This document shows positions 10,616-22,495 of a DNA stretch of 64,000 nt, piece after piece. The translations under genes and the position numbers were made by a program. The notes under the pieces were generated by a model. The model did no database searches, was not told the DNA's origin, and was given only the letters and a program-made list of their open reading frames with translations. The stretch spans positions 52,907-116,906 of the forward strand of contig UESW01001800.1 of the NCBI GenBank assembly GCA_900491605.1, written 5' to 3'. The stretch is from Calamus simplicifolius. Its lineage: Eukaryota; Streptophyta; Magnoliopsida; Arecales; Arecaceae. Numbering within the stretch: position 1 is the first letter of the stretch; the number at the start of each line of letters is the position of its first letter.

Positions 10616-11192
10616 TGATGACGCCAAGTCACCTTCTTCAAGCGTCGGGGAAGACGAACGTCCTTCTCTCCGGACCCCTGCAAGAAAAGTCCCCGGAGAC
10701 CGAATGCTCTGGTGGGGACCCTCCAACGATTAAGTTAGTCACTTGGGATCAGATGAGAACTGTTCAGCTGAAGGGAGCTGACATAGTTAGGGTTTTAGCT
10801 AGTAGGAAGAAAACAAGAAAACCAGAGTTTAAGGATCCTTACAGTGGGGCACGTGCTTTTATACATGTTCGAATGTCCCCCTTCTATTCCCAAGGTCACT
10901 GATTTTTAGGAGCCCAGTTTAATAACGGACAAAATACGGGGCCGACGATGACAGGTCGTACTGTCATCGTACACACCGGATGCATCATGAGTTACCTGTC
11001 AGTACGACCTCACAGATGTCTCGCATCTGGGGTCGCGTCTGGTGCACGCCACCACCGGACATGATCGTGCACAGTAATGGGCATGTGGTGATCCGCATAC
11101 TGTAACGGGGTAGGTCCCAGGGGTTAATGTAGCTCCCGTCAGCTGCCACTATCTTTGCCGTTCATTCTAATGGCGCAGGATCAGCCATATCA
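10616..11192 (-). repeat. gypsy-1 5' LTR, complete
   Basis: The minus strand runs from TGATATGGCTG at 11192 to GTCATCA at 10616 (577 bp), with a short TGAT/ATCA inverted terminus. A TATAAAAG box lies at 10863-10856, which places transcription start near 10830 and supports the minus orientation. Where the other LTR has an expanded 48-bp array, this one has only a single degenerate unit near 11098-11122. Confidence 0.85.
10856..10863 (-). promoter_or_regulatory. TATA box of gypsy-1 5' LTR
   Basis: TATAAAAG on the minus strand is followed by GCACGTGCC, which contains a CACGTG G-box core directly downstream. The position inside the LTR fits a retrotransposon promoter. Confidence 0.6.
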
Positions 11193-12575
11193 ATTTTATA
11201 GATATAAAAATATATAAGGGTAATATAGTACTTAAGTATATGGCCAATAGGATAGGGATAAAGCAAGAATATACTTATTTCTATCCTCGCTATGCTCCTG
11301 CTAGTAAGGATAAAAATAATTCTAATCTCTATTTTCATCCTAACAAAAGGTGAAAAATCTCTATCTCGAACATGACAAGGTGAATATTCACTTTATGAGT
11401 CAAATTGCCATCCCTAATATGAATTATTACTTATTCAGCAAGTTATGATATTCCATCTGTTCGTATCTGAATGACACATAAATAATTCTATTAATTTTAT
11501 CTAAGCTTATGCAATGAAATATTAGGAATTAATGTAGTATGTAACAATTGGAAGTTTGGGAACCAAAATGAATTTTGATGGGGATTTGATGATCAAAAGC
11601 ATATTTTATGCAGTGAAGCGTCTCACAGAAGTTCCTCTTAATTAAATTACAATAGATTACAATGAATATTTGGTTGCTCAATCGCACTTTAAACCAAAAG
11701 CTACAGTGTGCAATTCAAGAACTAAACATGAAGTGGATGCTGCTTAACAAAAGCGAAACTGCGTGCGTGCAATCGTAGAGCTCCAATTTGCAACCTTAAC
11801 GGCCATCATTTGCAGCCTTAATGGCCATCCAATATTGCTAGTTAGTGTCTCGTCAAATGGAAGTTGAAACTTTTCGCTGTGAAATGCATGGAAAATTTGT
11901 CCCCTTGTGCTGGTGATCAATGACGACCTCGTCTCATCGCTAGGGACTTCTCTCTGAGAATCTAAACATTTAACACCATCGCCATGCTGGCTACCTATGC
12001 TCCCTTACCCTTTGCTCTTGGCTGTCATCTTGGTATCCTCCTCTCCCTCATTTTCTCCCTTTTTTCACATTTTTTTTTTATTTTGATCTGATTTGCTCCT
12101 CTTTTCCTCATTTATCTTTTTGGTGTTAATAAGTGGTCAACTCGCCTAGTGAAGTGGATGGTTTTATAGGGCTAACATTTTCGCCAGTTAGCTACATTGT
12201 TACCTTATGAAACCCATCACATTTTAAAAATGTTATACTTTTTATATTTAGTTACATAAACAATTAATAAAATAAATAACGTGCTTCCTAAATATAAACT
12301 TATAAGTTAGTTGATAGCCAGGGTCACATGCCAGCTATATCATCAATTTTAATTAACTACATAAAATAAATTATTAAAAATATAATATTATTAAAATATA
12401 AGGGACTAAAGTGTAATAAATAAAAGTTTGAATATATAAAAAAAAGATCAAATCGTTGAAATTTTAACACTATCATCAAAACAAATGATGATATAAATAT
12501 GTTTATAATTATTTGAAAATAATTTTATTTGAAATATATAGTTTACTAAAGTATTTTTATTTATTATGCTAACAA
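11193..12575. repeat. local duplication, copy 1
   Basis: This stretch aligns by eye with 25290-27597 in the same orientation. Shared blocks include tatagatataaaaatatata, aacaagttatgat-like runs near 11441, gggaaccaaaat, gtgctggtgatcaat and a common end at tatttattatgctaacaa. Copy 1 begins abruptly at the gypsy-1 LTR, so gypsy-1 inserted into it. No coding potential is seen. The first about 220 bases are the right half of a MITE-like element ending ttgccatccc. Confidence 0.85.
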
Positions 12576-13125
12576 CTTTTGGATGCTTCAAGTTGTTTTT
12601 CCTACTTTCCTGCCACTCTTATTTTCTTAAAATTTTTAAGTTTTTCTTTCAAATTTTATTAACCGTTCATTCTTTCTTTTTCTACCATCATCCATCTTAC
12701 AAGTGAACCACCCGGTTCATCCTCCTCATTATAACCATTACTGTCCCTCTTGGAGGATTGACAATTCTAATGCTCTCAAGCTACAACTAATTCCAGTTCA
12801 ATTCAACTTCTCTCGAAAGCAACGTTTTGATCCAACTGAGAAATCATAGAAAAGATGATGAAAATAGTAACGAAAATGATGAAAACTGGAGATAAAGACA
12901 AGAAACGAGAGGGAACTGGAAATGGCTTTTGTAGGGAAAACTTTCTACCATCTTGTGTTGAGAGATTGACCATGGCTTTTTCCCAATAACTAGTTGTTGT
13001 TGACCTAGCTAGGAGATTACAATAAGCACCGGCTGTACAGTGATGGGCTGATAATGTCCTCTTTTTGCTTGGATGGAGGTTAATTAACGAGGGGGAGCGG
13101 AAGGAAAGGAACGGGCAAACTGTTA
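12576..13125. other. no recognisable feature
   Basis: AT-rich non-coding DNA between the duplication and a MITE. I see no ORF, motif or repeat match here. Confidence 0.5.
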
Positions 13126-13438
13126 AAAGGGCGTTTGGTTTATAGATTGGCAGATTTTATATTGTTATTACATTACCAGGCCTATGATCCCTACAATTCA
13201 AATATCTGAGCATGGACGATATCCACTTTTGATTTGCACATTAATGAGATTACAAATTATTAGGCATCTCCCATTGATATGTTTGGTTGCCAAACTATAT
13301 TGCTAAAAATATAGGTAAAAAATATGTTAAAATCCAAATTACCCTTGTTTTCTAATTGAAAAGAAACCAATTCAAAGCAATATTTCAAATATAATAATTA
13401 TTTAATATATAAAATATATAATTAACTCACAATAATAG

Positions 13439-13490
<52 letters not shown>

Positions 13491-13692
13491 TATATATTGT
13501 TAAAAAATACATGATATTATATTTAAATATAAGTAATTATTTGTATTCAAATACAATACACATAATATTATTATAAGTAAATAATTATTATAACAATTTA
13601 ATAGAATTAAATATTACAAATATTTTTAATACTACACAGAGTATAATATCATTTCTAAGAATCTTTAAAAATTACACGAACCAAGTACCCTT
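13126..13692. mobile_element. Tourist-like MITE candidate
   Basis: The left end aagggcgtttggttt and the right end cgaaccaagtacccttt are imperfect inverted repeats. The flanking bases (TTA/TAA) fit the three-base target site of PIF/Harbinger-type elements. The interior is AT-rich and non-coding and contains a TA dinucleotide run. The TGGTT-containing terminus is typical of such elements, but the exact ends are ambiguous by one or two bases. Confidence 0.55.
13444..13485. repeat. (AT)n microsatellite
   Basis: About 20 uninterrupted AT dinucleotides inside the MITE candidate. Confidence 0.95.
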
Positions 13693-14242
13693 TTAAATAC
13701 TTCTATTTTAAAGGAAAGAGAAAAGAAAGACATGAAGGAGAATGGGGGTTACTTATTCTCTTTCATTCCTTGTTAAATGGTTAAATTTCTTTACTTCTCA
13801 AATTGAAGGCTAAAAAGGTGGAGGAGAATGAGTTATAATTTTTGCCTCATCTTTCCAATTTTTTCTATATAAATTAATTTAAATTTCTCTAATCATAAGA
13901 GAATATTTATAATTTTATAAACATAATTTTTCTCTTCCTTTTCTTTTCTCTTGCATCCAAATAAGATGAATATAAATTTTTTTCCCTTTCTTTCTTTTCA
14001 AATAAAAAGAGGACAACAATTCTTCCCTCTCCTTATTTTCCTTAACCATGATTTTAGTTGCAATGGCCTTTTCAACAATGGGCTCAATGAATCCTCAAAC
14101 TAAACCTAATTTAATCACTAAAATAAACATTAAATAATTTTTGAATAAGTTTTAAAAATTAAAAGTAAAAGATAGCCTTTTATAGCTTTTACTACAGTGC
14201 TCCAAATTTTTTTTTTGTTTATTTTTATAAGTTTTTCTTACC

Positions 14243-14392
14243 ATTATGTGCGACCACCAGTCAGACTCGAGGTGGTGCATCGAGGGCACGTCGGTGACCA
14301 TCACGGCCACCAACTTCTGCCCTCCGAACTATGCCCTGCCCAACGACGACGGTGGGTGGTGCAACCCACCGCGCCAGCACTTCGACCTATGA
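14243..14392 (+). pseudogene. alpha-expansin gene fragment
   Basis: A short GC-rich island in AT-rich DNA encodes about 48 residues that I recognise as part of an alpha-expansin, a secreted cell-wall-loosening protein. Visible signatures are the RWC near the start, [14 protein letters not shown] and [13 protein letters not shown], with cysteines in the family spacing. It ends at a TGA (14390-14392) directly after HFDL, where the family continues. The signal peptide, the first exon and the C-terminal cellulose-binding-like domain are absent. No splice acceptor is evident at the left border. It is most likely a captured or relict fragment. Confidence 0.88.
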
Positions 14393-15439
14393 TTGCCATA
14401 TGATTTCTTAAATCCTGTGAGCAATGACATATGATGGGTTGGGGCCGTTTACCTTGACTATTTTTATTTTGCTATTGGGAAAGAAAGCAAATCTTAGCCA
14501 CAAAATAAACCCTATGATTGCCACTATTCAAGCCTACTGGTGTATTATGACCTAAATCATAGATTAGTTTCCAATGATAAAATGAAAAAAAAGGTCAATG
14601 ATAAACCCCATGGTTACTTCCATCAGAGGCTACTCATGTATTAAATAAGACCAAAATTTGTTAGGATTTGTATGCAACCCAAACCAATATTTATGTTTGG
14701 TCCAAGAATCATGGACATGTTTCTCTCATAATGTCATGCATATTAATAAATGAGAAAAATATTTTAATTAATTATATGTTATATTAAAATTAGAAAGTAT
14801 TTTAAAATAATTAATAAAGAAAAATCTTTTTAATTAGAACTTCGCAATAGCCTAGCCAACCAATAGTTACTGCTATTAGGATGTGATGCATTGATAAATG
14901 TTTATTCACGAACAAACTACCACCCTACCACTCTCCCTCTCTCTCCCTTAGATCGGCTGAAAGGAACACTCTTCTATACAAGTTTAAGGTTGTGAGTAAT
15001 GGTCAAAGAATTATTTTGATAACGGCTAGCTGATGTGAAGGTTAGATTGTTAGGAACATGACCATCACCATTTTGGCCATGCCTTAGATGTGAAGTGGCT
15101 AAGAAGTTTTTATAAATAATTAGAATTTATAAATGTTGAGCGAAATAATTAGAATTTGAGCTAAATTCTTCTCTTAGATAGCTATGATAGATTTGATTCC
15201 TAGATAAGGCAATGATAAAGTCCTTTCCAAATAAGAAGGTAAAATCTTACCTAAATTAGTTTGCGCCCCAAATAGGATGAGGATCCCAAATAGATCAACA
15301 CCTTTATCGTAGTAGGCCAATCAGTCCAATGGCTCAGTTTTGGTCGCATAGGCATGCTAGGTCAGCTCATCCCATATTAATTTTCATAAAATTTTCAATA
15401 TGAAAGTAAAAGTTATTGAACTAGTTAAAAAATAAATAA
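14393..15439. other. no recognisable gene
   Basis: AT-rich non-coding DNA between the expansin fragment and the CACTA terminus. The phrase cctatgattgcca occurs at 14386 and again near 14510, a small local duplication. Nothing else stands out. Confidence 0.5.
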
Positions 15440-16200
15440 CACTACAAGAAAATCTTGAAATAGCAACGCAAAATTAGCGACGCATCATTGCGTCGCTAAA
15501 TTGCGACTACATTGCGATGCCTCCACGACAACAAAAAATTGTGACGCAATTAGCGACGCATTCGCGACTCAATAAACCAGATAATCATAAAAATTAAAAT
15601 TTTAATTTAGCGATGCAAGTAATGCGTCGCAATATTTTTAAATTTAATTTTTATAAAATATAATTATGAAATAAAAATATTGCGACGCAACACAGTGCGT
15701 AGCAAAGTTTTAAAAAAATTAATTATGTTAAATAGCGACGCAATAAACCAAAAAATTAAAAAAATATTTTTTAATTTAGCGATGCAGGTATTGCGTCACA
15801 ATTATTTTAAATAAAATTAATTTTTATAAAATAATTATGAAACAAAAATATTGCGATGTAATTCAGTACGTCGCAATGTTTTTAAAAAAATTAATTATAT
15901 TAAATAGTGATGCAATAAAATAAAAATTTATAAAAATATATTTTTATTTAGCGACGCCAGTATTGCGTCACAATATTTTTTTAAAAATTAAGTTTTTAAA
16001 AAATTAAAAATAATTATGAAATAAAAATATTGCGACGATTTCGGTGCGTCGCAATATTTTTTAAAAAATTATGTTAAATAACGACACATTAGCGATGCAA
16101 TAAATCAGAAAATTAAATAAATAAATTTTTTATTTATCAACACAAAAAATGCATCGCAATATTTTTTTAAAAAAATAATTTTTTAAAATATAATTAAAAG
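15440..16200 (+). repeat. CACTA left terminal and subterminal repeats
   Basis: After the terminus, the motif GCGACGCA/TGCGTCGC and decayed versions recur every few tens of bases. They sit in a larger AT-rich unit of about 175 bp marked by ttaaatagcgacgcaataaa near 15727, 15898 and 16073. A perfect 11-bp inverted pair flanks TCAT at 15474-15499. Subterminal motif arrays are the known binding sites of the smaller En/Spm protein; by analogy this is their likely role. Confidence 0.85.
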
Positions 16201-16223
16201 ATAAAAATTAAATATAAAATATT

Positions 16224-19200
16224 GCAATCGCAACGATGCGAGATCGGTCGTCGCCGATTGGGATCGATCATGGCTTGGATCGATCGCAACCGTCGGATCG
16301 TCGCCGATCGGATTGATCGCAATGGTGCGAGATCGGTCGTCGCCGACCGGGATCATGGCTTGGATCGATCGCAACCGTCAGATCATCATCGATCGTTACG
16401 ATTGATCCTCGGCCATTGGGATCACAGCTTTGATCGTTCGCAACCGTCGGATAGTCGTCGATCGGATGAATCGCAACGGTCCGAGATCGATCGTCGCCGA
16501 TCGGGATTAGGGCTTGGATTGATCGCAACCATCTAATCATCTCTGATCGGATCGATCACAACGGTCCAAGATCGATCCTCGCCGATCGGGATCATGGCTT
16601 GGGTCGATCGCAACGTCGGATCGTCGCCTATCGGATGGATTGCAACGGTCTGAGATCGATCAGGGCTTGGATCGATCGCAACCATCGGATCGTCGCCGAT
16701 TGGATGGATAGCAACGGTCCGAGATCGATCGTCGCCGATCGGGATCACGTCTTGGATTGATCACAACCGTCGACTCGTCGCCGATCGGATTGATTGCAAC
16801 GATCCGAGATCGATCCTCGCCGATTGGGATCACGGCTTGGATTGATTGCAACCATCGGATTGTCGCCAAATGGATCGTTCGCAATGGTCCGAGATCGATC
16901 GTCGCCGATCGTGATCACGTTTTGGTTCGCAACCATCGGATCGTCGCCGATCGGATGGGTCACAACGGTCCGAGATCGATCATCGCCAATTGGGATCAAG
17001 GCTTGGATCGATCGCAACCGTCGGATCATCGTCGATCGGGATTACGGCTTGGATCGATCGCAACCGTCGGATCGTCACTGAACAGATCGATCGCAACGGT
17101 CCGAGATCGATCGTCGCTGATCGAGATCAGGGCTTGGATCGATCGCAACCATCGGATCGTCACCGATCGGATCGATCGCAATGGTCCAAGATCGATCCTC
17201 GCCGATCAGGATCATAGCTTGGATCGATCGCAAACGTCGGATCGTCGCCGAACGGATCGATCGCAATGGTGCAAGATCGATTGTTACAGATCGGGATCAG
17301 GGCTTGGATCGATCGCAACCGTTGGATTGTTGCCGATTGGATTGATCGCAACGGTTTGAGATCGATCGTCGCCGATCGGGATCACGGCTTGGATCGATCA
17401 CAACCGTCGGATCATCGCCGATCGATGGATCACAACGGTCCGAGATCGATCATCATCGATCGGGATCAGGGCTTGGATCGATCGCAACCATCGGATCTTC
17501 ACCGATCGGATCGATCGCAATGGTCTGAGATCGATCATGGCTTGGATCGATCGCAACCGTCGGATCATCGCCGATCAGATCGATCGCAATGGTCCGAGAT
17601 CGGTCATCGCCGACCGAGATAACGTCTTGGATCGATCGCAACCGTCAGATCGTCGCCAATTGGATCGATCGCAATGGTCCGAGATCGATCAGGGCTTGGA
17701 TCGATCGTAACCATCGGATCGTCACCGATCGGATCGATCGCAATGGAACGAGATCGGTCAACGATGACCGGGATCACATCTTAGATCAATCGCAACCGTC
17801 GGATCGTCACCGATCGGATCGATCGCAACAGTCCAAGATCGGTCGTCACCGACCGGGATCGCATCTTGGATCGATCGCAACCGTCGGATTGTCGCCGATC
17901 AGATAGATCGCAACGGTCTAAGACCAGTCATCGCTGACCGGGATCACAGCTTGGATTGATCGCAATCGTCGGATCGTTGCCGAACAGATCGATCGCAACG
18001 GTCCAAGATTGATCGTCGCCGATCGGGATCAGGGCTTGGATCGATCGCAACCATCGGATCGTCGCCGATCGGATCGATCGCAATGGTCCGAGATAGATCC
18101 TTGCCAATCGGGATCATGGCTTGGATCGATCGCAACCGTCGGATCATCGCCGAACGGATCGATCGCAACGGTCCGAGATCGATCGTCGCCGATCGGGATC
18201 AGGGCTTAGATCGATCGCAACCATCGGATCGTCGCCGAACGGATTGATCGCAATGGTCCGAGATCGATCATCGCCGATCGGGATCACAACTTGGATCGAT
18301 CGCAACCATCAGATCGTCGTAGATCGGATGGATCGCAATGGTCCGAGATCGATCGTCATCGATCGGGATCAGGGCTTGGATCGATCGCAACCGTTGGATC
18401 GTCCCGATTGGATCGATCGCAACGGTCCGAGATCGATTAGGGCTTGGATCGATCGCAACTGTTGGATCGTCGCTGATCGGATCGATCGCAACGGTCCAAG
18501 ATCGGTCATCGCCGACCGGGATCACGTCTTGGATTGATCGCAACCGTCAGATCGTCACCGATCGGATCGATCGCAATGGTCCGAGATCGATCAGGGCTTG
18601 GATCGATCGCAACCATCGGATCATCGCCGATCAGATCGATCGCAACGATTCGAGATCGGTTGTCACCGATCAGGATCACGTCTTGGATCGATCGCAACCA
18701 TTGGATCATCACCGATTAGATCGATCGCAACGGTCCGAGATTGGTCATCGCCGACCGAGATCATGTCTTGGATCGATCGTAACCGTCGGATTGATTGCAA
18801 TGGTCCGAGATTGGTCGTCACCGACCAGGATCACGGCTTGGATCGATCGCAACCATCGGATCGTCGCCGAACAGATAGATCGCAACGGTCCAAGATCGAT
18901 CATCGCCGATCGGGATCAGGGCTTGGATCGATCGCAACCGTCAGATCATCGCCGATTGGATCGATCGCAATGGTCCGAGATCGATCGTCGTCGATCGGGA
19001 TCATGGCTTGGATCGATCACAACCGTCGGATCATCGCCGAATGGATCGATCGCAATGGTCTGAGATCGATCATCGCCGATCGGGATACGAGCTTGGATGA
19101 TCGGAACCATCGGATCATCGCTGATCGGATTGATTGCAATGGTCCAAGATTGATCATCGCCGATCAGGATAATGGCTTGGATCGATCGCAACCATCGGAT

Positions 19201-20255
19201 TGTCGCCGATCGGATGGATCACAACGGTCTGAGATCAATCATCATCGATCAGGATTAGGGCTTGGATTGATCGCAACCATTGGATCGTCGCCGATCGGAT
19301 CTATCGCAACGGTTCGAGATCGATCCTCACCGATCAGGATCATGGCTTGGATCGATCGCAACCGTCAGATCATCGCCGAATGGATCGATCGCAACGGTCC
19401 GAGATCAATCGTCGCCGATCAGGATCAGGGCTTGGATCGATCGCAACCGTTAGATCATCGCCGATTGGATCGATCGCAACGGTCCGAGATCGATCGTTGC
19501 CGATCGAGATCATGGCTTGGATCGATCGCAACCGTGGATCGTCGCCGAATGGATCGATCGCAACGGTTTAAGATCGATCGTCGTCGATCAGGATAAGGGC
19601 TTGGATCGATTGGAACCATCGGATCATCGCCGATCGGATTGATTGCAATGGTCCGAGATCGGTCATCGCCGACCGGGATCACGTCTTGGATTGATCGCAA
19701 CCATCGATCATCGCTGATCGGATCGATCGCAATGGTCCAAGATCGATCATCGCCAACTTGGATCACGTCTTGGATCGATCACAACCGTTGGATCGTCACC
19801 GATCGGATCGATCGCAATGGTCCAAAATCGGTCGTCGCCGACTGGGATCACGGCTTGGATCGATCACAACCGTCGGATCGTTGACGAACGGATTGATCGT
19901 AACGGTCCGAGATTGATCGTTGCCGATCGGGATCAGGGCTTGGATCGATCGCAACGGTCCGAGATCGATCCTCGCCAATCGGGATTATGGCTTGGATCGA
20001 TCGCAATCATTGGATCGTCACCGAATGGATCGATCGCAATGGTCTGAGATCGATCATCGCCGATCGGGATCAGGGCTTGGATCGATCGCAACCATCGGAT
20101 CGTCACCGATCGGATCGATCACAACGGTCTGAGATTGATCGTCGCTGATCGGGATAAGGGCTTAGATCAATCGCAACCGTCTGATCGTCGCCGATCGGAT
20201 TGATCGCAACGGTCCGAGATCGATCCTCGTCGATCGGGATCACGGCTTGGATCAA
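16224..20255. repeat. 85-bp GATC-rich satellite array, about 48 copies
   Basis: The spacing of gcttggatcgatcgcaacc (for example 17217, 17302, 17387 and 17471) gives an 85-bp period with occasional shorter variants of about 69 bp. Each unit consists of two related halves: one with gcaaccgtcggatcgtcgcc and one with gcaacggtccgagatcgatc. A short spacer ending cggctt follows. The array has several GATC sites per unit and is far richer in CG than its surroundings. Units differ mostly at CG dinucleotides (CG to CA or TG). Long reading frames across it, up to 332 codons, are repeat artefacts. Confidence 0.95.
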
Positions 20256-20381
20256 TCCTTTTTTTAAAAAAATAATTATGTTAAATAGCGACGCAATTAA
20301 CCAGAAAATTAAAAAAAATTAATTTATAACATTACGATGCAATAATGCATCGCAACATTTTTTAAAAAAATTAATTTTTGA
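20256..20381 (+). repeat. subterminal-type repeat between satellite and transposase
   Basis: The block resumes the AT-rich unit seen at 15600-16180 (atgttaaatagcgacgcaa, cagaaaattaaa, gatgcaataatgcatcgcaa). The 85-bp array is therefore embedded within the subterminal repeat. It joins directly to transposase coding sequence at about 20382. Confidence 0.75.
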
Positions 20382-22386
20382 GATTTACCGTATTGGAGCA
20401 CAAATCTCATCCGGCACAACTTGGATGTTATGCATATTGAGAAAAATTTCTTTGATAACATATTTAACATGGTACTAAACATCCCAGAAAAAACCAAAGA
20501 TACTACAAAGTCGAGAGAAAAACTTAATCAGTATTGCAGAAGAGGTGATTTGAGAAGGAATGCTGACGGGACCTATCCTAAAGCCAGTTACACTCTTAAC
20601 AAAAATCTACGAGAAGTTTTATATAACTGGATTAGAGGATTAAAATTTCTTGATGGTTATGCTTCAAATATCGGTAGGTGTGTGGACATGCATAAGCTCA
20701 AGTTGTTTGGCATGAAGAGTCATGACTGTCATGTTTTCATGCAACAGTTATTGCCTATAGCTTTTCGTGAGTTGCTTCCGCAACATGTGTGGAAGGCATT
20801 GACAGAGCTCATCTTGTTCTTTAAGGAGTTATTTGCCGCAGTCATTACTTCTGCATCCATGGAAAGGCTTGAGGAGGAAATTCTAATTATTTTATGCAAG
20901 CTGAAGCGAATATTTCCTTAAGTTTTTTTGATTCAATGGAGCATTTGCCGGTTCACTTGCCATATGAAGCATGTATAGCCGGTCCCGTGCAGTATCGCTG
21001 GATGTATCCTTTCGAGAGGTAAACACCCAAATCAGTAATACATGTTAACATTTCAAATATTATTTTATTTATGCGAGGAAGTTGGTTTATTTATATTTTC
21101 AACTTTACATATAGATATCTTAAGAAGTTAAAAAATAATGTGCGGAATAAGGCAAGGGTTGAAGGTTCTATATGCAATGCACACTTGGTTGAAGAAGTTT
21201 CAGCTTTTGCCTTGCATTACTTTGAGGGTCACGTTCATACGAGGACCCGCAATCTTGGTCGTAACGATGACATATGTGTGGACGAAGGAGAACCTACTGA
21301 CGGTAGAATATCAATATTTAAAAGTATCGGCCGTTCATTTGGAAGGCATAAGTCAAGACAATTAAGCGATGTGGAGTATAATGCAGCACATTATTACATC
21401 CTAATGAACTGTAGAGAAGTCGACCCATACATTGAGTAAGTATATGTACATTTCATTAATTGCTTAATTAGAACTTTTACTTTAAATTATAAAATACCAT
21501 ACTATTTAATTGCTAACATAAGTTTTAATTGTTATAATCCTTTAAGGATGTATTGTGATAGACAACGACAGATGGATCCCACATTAGTCAAATTGCCATT
21601 GGGCAAAAATTAGAAACGGAGTTCGCTTGTTGGTTTTATGAATTTGTGAGTACTATTACTCAATCAATTACAATAATAGCTTTTATTTTTTGATAGCACA
21701 ATGGCCATTGAAGACCGTAACTACCTATACTAGCTATTTTGTTAATGGATACAAATTTCAAATTGAACTACTAGCATCTTCAAGAGGGACGCAGAATTGG
21801 AGCGTATGTGTTAAAGGAGAAAGTGCTGGAGCAAATATGCAGGATTATTAAGGAAAGTTAGTAGAGGTGGTCGAAGTTGAATATCCTGGTTGGCCTATGA
21901 AACGAATTGTATTATTTCATTGTAATTGGTTTGATCCGATAATTCCTGTTTATAAAAGGGTTCATAACAACTACAATCTAGTTGAAGTAAACCATCGATG
22001 AAGATTGCAGAAATATGAACCATTCATTCTTGCATCCCAAGCTCAGCAAGTGTTTTACTGCGGATATCCAAGTTTGCGCAACGACAAGCGAGATTGGTGG
22101 GCTATTTCTAAAATCGTTCCACATTTAACAATCATATTAATTAGATAAGAGTTCATCAAGTCAATCAACTGAGTGCCCCGCATTTCAAGATAATGAGATG
22201 GAAATGTATGCAATTGAGGATGACACAAGGGCTCCTGAAATATCACTTAGAGATCCAAATGGTGATGTCCAAGAAATTGAGGACGCAAACGTTCGGTTTC
22301 CTTTCGATGATAATAAAACTGAATCACAGTCCGATACAGCATCGGATGTTGAACCAACATTTCACGAAACAAATGACACTGATTAA
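20382..22386 (+). pseudogene. TNP2-type CACTA transposase, 5'-truncated
   Basis: Coding sequence starts abruptly at DLPYWSTNLIRHNLDVMHIEKN. In TNP2 proteins this lies well downstream of the N-terminus, so the N-terminal part and most of the catalytic Transposase_21 domain are absent. The DUF4218-like region follows (MQQLLPIAFRELLP; then after a one-base frame change near 20920 the HLPVHLPYEA...QYRWMYPFER block). Intron 1 is GT-AG (21019-21114) and exon 2 runs 21115-21435. A DUF4216-like part (VEYPGWPMKRIVLFHCNWF; SLRNDKRDWWA) lies at about 21850-22130 with stops. The C-terminal acidic tail ends at 22386. Confidence 0.9.
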
Positions 22387-22495
22387 AGATATAGGTTCAT
22401 TCAATTTTGATTTATTTTTAGAAGTGTTTAATTTTTGTATGTTTATTAATTATTCATAATTATATTGCATTGCATTAATCTTTAGTATTTACAGT

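Larger units (their letters stand above)
1..11192 (-). mobile_element. gypsy-1: Tat/Retand-type Ty3/gypsy LTR retrotransposon, truncated by the window edge
   Basis: Read on the minus strand the order is 5' LTR, primer-binding site, gag, protease, reverse transcriptase, RNase H, integrase, minisatellite, an ORF on the opposite strand, polypurine tract and 3' LTR. The gag zinc-binding tail (YCRYHRDHGHDTNDC) and the antisense ORF near the 3' LTR are known features of the Tat lineage. The outer end of the 3' LTR lies beyond base 1, so only one flank is visible; the base run after the right end is atttt, which predicts the same five bases beyond the left edge. All protein genes carry stops or frameshifts and the reverse transcriptase active site is mutated, so it cannot move by itself. 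Confidence 0.9.

Noticed and set aside
11193..12575. Copies 1 and 2 as the LTRs of a single large retrotransposon
   Set aside because: No terminal TG/CA borders, primer-binding site or polypurine tract at the block ends; the interior is a CACTA element with its own target duplication and no gag-pol.
16183..20132. Many ORFs up to 332 codons rich in DRSQPSDHRR-like repeats
   Set aside because: The 85-bp unit is not a multiple of three, all frames are open, and the peptides simply cycle through the repeat; no start context or homology.
16224..20255. CRISPR-like array
   Set aside because: Units are contiguous with no unique spacers, the locus is a plant CACTA element, and no cas genes exist.
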